In this document: in pieces, positions 14,101-17,842 of the stretch
Layout of the letters: each line of letters starts with the position of its first letter
How positions within the stretch are numbered: position 1 is the first letter of the stretch
Source of the DNA: DATHXC01 sp041662005
GTDB taxonomy: Bacteria; Pseudomonadota; Gammaproteobacteria; Burkholderiales; Methylophilaceae
Assembly (NCBI GenBank): GCA_041662005.1
Contig: JBAZTJ010000046.1
Coordinates: 1-17,842 of the forward strand
DNA: 17,842 nt
Direction: 5' to 3'
Program-made: the position numbers and the translations under genes
The notes under the pieces: model-generated
Told to the model about the DNA's origin: nothing
Databases searched by the model: none
The model's input: the letters and a program-made list of their open reading frames with translations, nothing else

Positions 14101-16097
14101 TTGAAGTCGTACGTCATCTGTAGCCAGAAATTGCGGCCATCTTGAGGAATAGCCGCTATCGGCATGGCCGCGCTACTGGCAATATGAGCATAGTTGCGAG
14201 CAAATAGATTGCGGATGCTGGCAGACACCTGCAAGTTTGGCGCGATGGCTAATGAAGTGAGTGTGAGGTTGACCAGGGTATACCCACCAACTACTGTGCG
14301 AAACTCGCTTGCGCGTTCACCGATGTACTGCAAATCCAGGCCGGCACGCATTTTTTTATGCATGAACGGCATGGAAAAATTCAGCTTGGCAAGATGCTTG
14401 GGCGAGTTGGTCAGCCATAAACCCTGGCTATCTTCTGCTAACTGCCATGCATAGCTGCTGCGGATGTGCATGCCGCTATCCCAGCGACGTTCAAGCTCGA
14501 TATCAAACCCCTTGGTTTTGCTATCACTCAGGTTGATGTATTGCTGAAAGCTTGAGTCAAACACATACTCATTGCTGGCGATCAGTTTTTTGGTGTAGTA
14601 ATGGTAAAGCGAGCCTAACAGCCGGGTTTTGCTGTCCGGGCGATGCTCCAGCACCAGCTCGGCTGCATTGACGAGTTCTTTTTTAAGACCGGTATTGGCA
14701 ACCTGCGATGTGCCATCGTCGTAATACTTCTCATAGGCATTGGGCCTGCGGAATGCAGACGCATACGAGGCCTTGATGGTGGTCGATGTTAATGGTGAAT
14801 ACATCAGGGCAAGGCGGGGGCTGATGTAGCTGGACTTCCTTTCGCCACTGTAGTCCAGGCGTGTGCCAAAATTCAGGTTGATATTGTCTGTCAGGGTGTA
14901 TTCATCCTGCGCATAAACGCTGGCCATGTAGCTATTGTTGCGGACAGCACCTACAGGCAGATAGAAATCCTGCTGATAATCGCTGCGGTACTCTCCGCCA
15001 AGCAATATTTTGTGATTGGCAAAATGCGTATCGGTTAGTTTGCTATCGACTCCCCACCACCGACCAACGTCAGTCTCTTTGTATGGGTCGCCACTAAATG
15101 CCGCCCTTGCATTATAGGTATATTGACCATAATACAGCTGAGTAGAAGTGTTGACGTCTTTACCGATGCTGTCGTTATGTTTAAGGCTGACAAAACCGCT
15201 GGCGTCGCGTACCCAGTTCGGCCGTACATTGAAATCTGCCCCATAGGACGCGGTCGGATCATCCTTGATGCGGTTTACATAGCCACCTTCCAGCGCCCAT
15301 TGTTCAAATTGTGCTTTTGCAAAATAGCGCCGGTTACCTTCTTCATCCAGGTTCCTCGTATTGCCATTATTGGTAGCGGGGCTGTTGTATTCCTTAAAGT
15401 GCAGATTCTGGCCGTTACTTTTATAAACTGAGGTTGAAACCAGAATATCTGCACCGTTATCCAGGCGTTTTCCGTAAGTAATGCGCTCTTTGTTGGTGCC
15501 ATAACTCCCTATGCTGGCGGAGACTTGCAGGCCGTTAAAATCATGGCCTTTTTTGGTGATGATATTAATGATTCCATAAAATGCACCATTGCCGTAAGTG
15601 ACAGAGCCAGGACCCGAAACATATTCGACACGGTCTATTAGTTCAGTATCCAGTAAGCCGTCATGTCCGAGGTAGGAGGCGTTGTACAAGTTGTCATTTG
15701 CCTGGTAGCCATCAATCAGTAGCATGACGCGTCCGGCATAGTCGCCAGTGCGGCCAAAACCACGCCCACCCATGTAGGTGTAAATGCGGTCATAGGAGGT
15801 ATACAGGCCACGCATGCTGCCTATGACCTCTGCCAGTGTCCGGTATCCATAGTTCTTGATATCTTCAGCAGTCACAATGCTGACGGCAGAGGGTGCATCG
15901 CTCACTTGCCGGGCAACCTTTGCCGCCGTGATCACTTCAGTTTCGACCAGTTGATCGAGCGGGATGTCAATAAGGGGAGTGGTGCCAGCCGGGGCAGTTA
16001 CTTCCACTGCAACTGCAGCGCATGGGAAAGTCGTGATGATCCATGCGTAAAATACATGTCGTCGAATAAGGGTGAGGCTAAGATTTGCTTTTAACAT
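14097..16097 (-). CDS. TonB-dependent outer-membrane receptor linked to a YfiR/c-di-GMP pair
   Basis: The 666-aa protein has a signal peptide (about 1-30, PCAAVA). A TonB-box-like segment, ETEVITAAK, is at 52-60. The plug (about 62-185) has SAVSIVTAEDI, GGRGFGRTGDY (110-120), RVMLLIDGYQAND (123-135), RVEYVSGPGSVTYGNGA (156-172) and GIINIITKK. A 22-strand-type barrel rich in alternating aromatic residues (FRRPNAYEKYY, TRLLGSLYHYY) ends MTYDFK. There is no extra N-terminal STN domain, so it is not a FecA-type sigma-factor transducer. The ligand is unknown. AGAAG eight bases upstream supports the start. It is first in an operon with the YfiR-like and GGDEF-EAL genes (4-bp ATGA overlap), which suggests it senses or imports a compound whose presence is reported to c-di-GMP metabolism. 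Confidence 0.92.
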   Translation of the reverse strand: MLKANLSLTLIRRHVFYAWIITTFPCAAVAVEVTAPAGTTPLIDIPLDQLVETEVITAAKVARQVSDAPSAVSIVTAEDIKNYGYRTLAEVIGSMRGLYTSYDRIYTYMGGRGFGRTGDYAGRVMLLIDGYQANDNLYNASYLGHDGLLDTELIDRVEYVSGPGSVTYGNGAFYGIINIITKKGHDFNGLQVSASIGSYGTNKERITYGKRLDNGADILVSTSVYKSNGQNLHFKEYNSPATNNGNTRNLDEEGNRRYFAKAQFEQWALEGGYVNRIKDDPTASYGADFNVRPNWVRDASGFVSLKHNDSIGKDVNTSTQLYYGQYTYNARAAFSGDPYKETDVGRWWGVDSKLTDTHFANHKILLGGEYRSDYQQDFYLPVGAVRNNSYMASVYAQDEYTLTDNINLNFGTRLDYSGERKSSYISPRLALMYSPLTSTTIKASYASAFRRPNAYEKYYDDGTSQVANTGLKKELVNAAELVLEHRPDSKTRLLGSLYHYYTKKLIASNEYVFDSSFQQYINLSDSKTKGFDIELERRWDSGMHIRSSYAWQLAEDSQGLWLTNSPKHLAKLNFSMPFMHKKMRAGLDLQYIGERASEFRTVVGGYTLVNLTLTSLAIAPNLQVSASIRNLFARNYAHIASSAAMPIAAIPQDGRNFWLQMTYDFK

Positions 16098-16393
16098 GCC
16101 TTTATCTTCTTAAAGTGACTAGCTGGCTTGTTATCTAGCATTCATGCACTTTTAAAATACATAAAACATAAATGTCAGGCAACTTTAGGGTTGCTCTATT
16201 AATGGCCTTCCAGACCCTTTGACTAGAAGTTGTTTAATTGCTAGGTCATCAATTAATGCCATAGCTTAATAACGGGTATTAAAGTAGTTTACTTTAGAGT
16301 ACCTGAAATTAAATATGGATTTAACGTAATTCTACGCTGTCGCAGTGTATGCGATAGAAAAATCGCAAGGGTGGGGCAGGCCAGGAGGCTGTG
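16098..16393. other. AT-rich intergenic region upstream of the receptor operon
   Basis: This is the longest non-coding stretch in the window and should contain the receptor-operon promoter and the 3' end of the CFA-gene transcript. I see a CTGACA (16178-16173, minus) that could be a -35 element but no strong matching -10. There is a 5-bp dyad GCAAC/GTTGC at 16179-16194, a 7-bp dyad at 16280-16296, and a weak TGCGAT/ATCGCA hairpin at 16350-16367. No coding frame or Fur-box-like sequence is apparent. Confidence 0.5.
16280..16296. promoter_or_regulatory. 17-bp dyad, possible operator
   Basis: TAAAGTAGTTTACTTTA is a perfect inverted repeat with 7-bp arms around GTT, typical in size of a dimeric repressor or activator site. 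It lies about 185 bp upstream of the receptor start. In such AT-rich DNA chance occurrence is possible. Confidence 0.25.
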
Positions 16394-17668
16394 TCAAGCG
16401 CCTGCAGTAATCACCTGGCGGCGGTTAGCTGGCTTTACCAGGAGTAGATGAACATCTCCCAGTGCTCTTTCTTCAAAACCGCCTTCGCAATAGCACAGGT
16501 AGAATTCCCACATGCGGATGAATTCTTCCGTGTAGCCCAAAGCACGTACTTTTTCGATGTTATCGAAGAAGCGGATACGCCACTCGGCAAGCGTGCGGGC
16601 GTAATGTGGCCCTATGTCTTCCAGATTGTAGAGGCGCATATCTGAGGCACGCGTCACGCTATTGATCAGGGCTGTTACAGAGGGAATGCAGCTACCGGGG
16701 AAAATGTAGCGCTGGATGAAGTCTACCGAGTTCTTGGCGGACTCATAGCGCTGGTCAGCAATGGTAATCGCCTGTATCAGCGCCATGCCCTCGGGCTTGA
16801 GCAAATCTGCGCATTTGGCAAAGTAGGTATCGTAAAAAGCATGGCCCACGGCCTCTATCATTTCAATAGAAACCAGTTTGTCAAATTTACCTTGCAAGTC
16901 CCTGTAATCGCTTAATAACACTGTCACTTTATGATCCAGTCCAGCTTGCCTGATGCGGGCTGTCGCCAGCTCAAACTGCGCCTTGGATATCGTGGTAGTA
17001 GTGACATTGCAACCATAGTGGCTAGCCGCGTGGATGGCGAAACCGCCCCAGCCGGTACCGAACTCGACCACATGATCGGCCGGACTCAGCTTCAGTTTAC
17101 GGCAGATATGGTCCAGCTTGCTGATAGAGGCCTGCTCAAGCGTCATCTCAGGCGTGTCGAAGATGGCCGATGAGTACATCATGGTGGGATCCAGAAACAG
17201 CTGGAACATGTCATTGCCCAGATCGTAATGTGCCGCGATATTGCGGCGGCTGCCATCCTGCGTATTGCGGTTCATCCAGTGCAAGGACTTCAGGAGCGGC
17301 TTTGCCAGCCATGCCATGCCGCCTTCCAGGTCATCCATCACATCCTGATTCAGCACCATCAGGCGTATCAGATTGGTCAGGTTGTCGCTGCTCCAGTAAC
17401 CCAGCATATAGGCCTCGCCAGCGCCAATCGAGCCTCCGAAAGCCATTTCACCGTAGAAGCGCGGGTCATGCACATGGATAGTGACGCTTAAACCATTGTT
17501 GTTACCAAACTCTTTAATAGATTGATCTTCAATGACTTTCAGCCTGCCGTAGCTAAGTTTTTTTAACCTTGATGTGACAAGGTCACGGGCAAGGTTTTGT
17601 AGCCAGCCAGTGCGTTTTTTTGGCGCTAGCTGGCTGAGTGTGGTCACGCTGGGCAGGGAGTTGTTCAT
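16394..17668 (-). CDS. Cyclopropane-fatty-acid-synthase-like SAM-dependent lipid methyltransferase
   Basis: The 424-aa protein belongs to the CFA synthase family, which acts on double bonds of membrane phospholipid acyl chains using SAM. It has the N-terminal lipid-binding part (VHDPRFYGEMAFGGSIGAGE, 67-86), then AAHYDLGNDMFQLFLD (145-160), SAM motif VVEFGTGWGGFAIHAA (200-215), ISKAQFELA, SIEMIEAVG (267-275), DFIQRYIFPG and YCEGGFEERALG. Compared with E. coli Cfa, the Cys of YSCAYW is Ser167 (MYSSAIF) and the His of LLHTIG is Gln299 (ALIQAIT). Glu272 and Tyr356 are kept. The product may thus be a true cyclopropane or another C-methylation such as a methyl branch or furan precursor. It starts 2 bp after the DUF1365 stop, without a clear ribosome binding site, so coupling is likely. 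It is the last gene of its operon. Confidence 0.87.
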   Translation of the reverse strand: MNNSLPSVTTLSQLAPKKRTGWLQNLARDLVTSRLKKLSYGRLKVIEDQSIKEFGNNNGLSVTIHVHDPRFYGEMAFGGSIGAGEAYMLGYWSSDNLTNLIRLMVLNQDVMDDLEGGMAWLAKPLLKSLHWMNRNTQDGSRRNIAAHYDLGNDMFQLFLDPTMMYSSAIFDTPEMTLEQASISKLDHICRKLKLSPADHVVEFGTGWGGFAIHAASHYGCNVTTTTISKAQFELATARIRQAGLDHKVTVLLSDYRDLQGKFDKLVSIEMIEAVGHAFYDTYFAKCADLLKPEGMALIQAITIADQRYESAKNSVDFIQRYIFPGSCIPSVTALINSVTRASDMRLYNLEDIGPHYARTLAEWRIRFFDNIEKVRALGYTEEFIRMWEFYLCYCEGGFEERALGDVHLLLVKPANRRQVITAGA

Positions 17669-17670
17669 GG

Positions 17671-17842
17671 TTATAGGGTGTTATCGTCGAGTTTGGGGTG
17701 GGTTATGAAAGGTACGCGCTTGAGCCAGAGCCAAAGTGCCTGCCAGTAGATCGCGGCAATGACCTTGAATGTCATGAATGGGTAGTATGCAAGCACCAGT
17801 GCAAGCGACTTGCCGCTAATCTCCTGACGATGCATATTCAGC
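17671..17842 (-). CDS. DUF1365 family protein, C-terminal fragment at window edge
   Basis: An open frame enters from the right edge (first full codon at 17841) and ends at TAA 17673-17671. It contains the DUF1365 C-terminal signature: a hydrophobic stretch 'ALVLAYYPFMTFKVIAAIYW', then QALWLWLKRVPFITHPK, which in the family usually reads close to ALRLWLKGVPFHPHP. DUF1365 genes commonly sit between a flavin amine-oxidase-like gene and a CFA-synthase-like gene in Proteobacteria, and here CFA follows after 2 bp. The biochemical role is unknown; a lipid-modification role is inferred from the neighbour. Only about 57 residues are visible. Confidence 0.8.
   Translation of the reverse strand, partial: LNMHRQEISGKSLALVLAYYPFMTFKVIAAIYWQALWLWLKRVPFITHPKLDDNTL

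Noticed and set aside
14097..16097. FecA-type signalling receptor
   Set aside because: There is no N-terminal STN domain between signal peptide and TonB box and no adjacent FecI/FecR genes.
16350..16367. TGCGAT / ATCGCA hairpin after the CFA-like gene
   Set aside because: The stem is only 6 bp with no U tract; possible weak terminator, not called.
16098..16393. Fur box or other metal-responsive site before the TonB receptor
   Set aside because: I looked for GATAATGATAATCATTATC-like repeats and found none, so iron control is not supported.

Overview
This 17.8 kb window looks like chromosomal DNA of a Gram-negative betaproteobacterium, most likely from the methylotrophic Nitrosomonadales (Methylophilaceae-like). 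This is inferred from gene content and moderate GC, not from a marker gene. Supporting content is a bifunctional MnmC, a DapC-type aminotransferase, PilU, a TonB-dependent receptor and a DUF1365/cyclopropane-synthase pair. I see no rRNA, tRNA, CRISPR array, IS element or prophage gene. Coding density is very high and the longest gene-free stretch is about 296 bp.

Layout. 1-1544 (minus): dapC (lysine/diaminopimelate synthesis), followed 5 bp later by a small exported glutaredoxin-like gene that appears frameshifted at a C6/G6 run and leaves the window. 1611-2498 (plus): an EamA/DMT-family permease, divergent from dapC. 2566-5058 (plus): a good sigma-54 promoter match, then a large soluble c-di-GMP protein ordered EAL-CBS-GGDEF(GGDDF)-PDC/Cache. 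A 9-bp hairpin separates it from the convergent pair pilU and a DUF805 membrane protein (6585-5103, minus). 10812-6673 (minus): mnmC joined directly to a TPR/GT41 O-GlcNAc-transferase-like gene. 10930-11487 (plus): a small SAM-dependent methyltransferase divergent from mnmC. 16097-11484 (minus): a compact three-gene operon of TonB-dependent receptor, YfiR-like periplasmic protein and CHASE8-HAMP-GGDEF-EAL membrane protein. 17842-16394 (minus): the end of a DUF1365 gene and a CFA-synthase-like methyltransferase.

How it fits together. The main theme is cyclic-di-GMP signalling. One locus is cytosolic and possibly RpoN-driven, next to the type IV pilus retraction gene pilU. The other is an envelope-spanning relay. 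In it an outer-membrane TonB-type receptor takes the place that YfiB has in the Pseudomonas YfiBNR system, a YfiR homologue sits in the periplasm, and the inner-membrane enzyme carries both a GGDEF and an EAL domain with intact catalytic motifs. I regard this operon as the most interesting system here. Secondary points are a 17-residue in-frame insertion in a conserved part of the GT41 domain, altered active-site positions in the CFA-like enzyme, and the frameshifted glutaredoxin-like gene.
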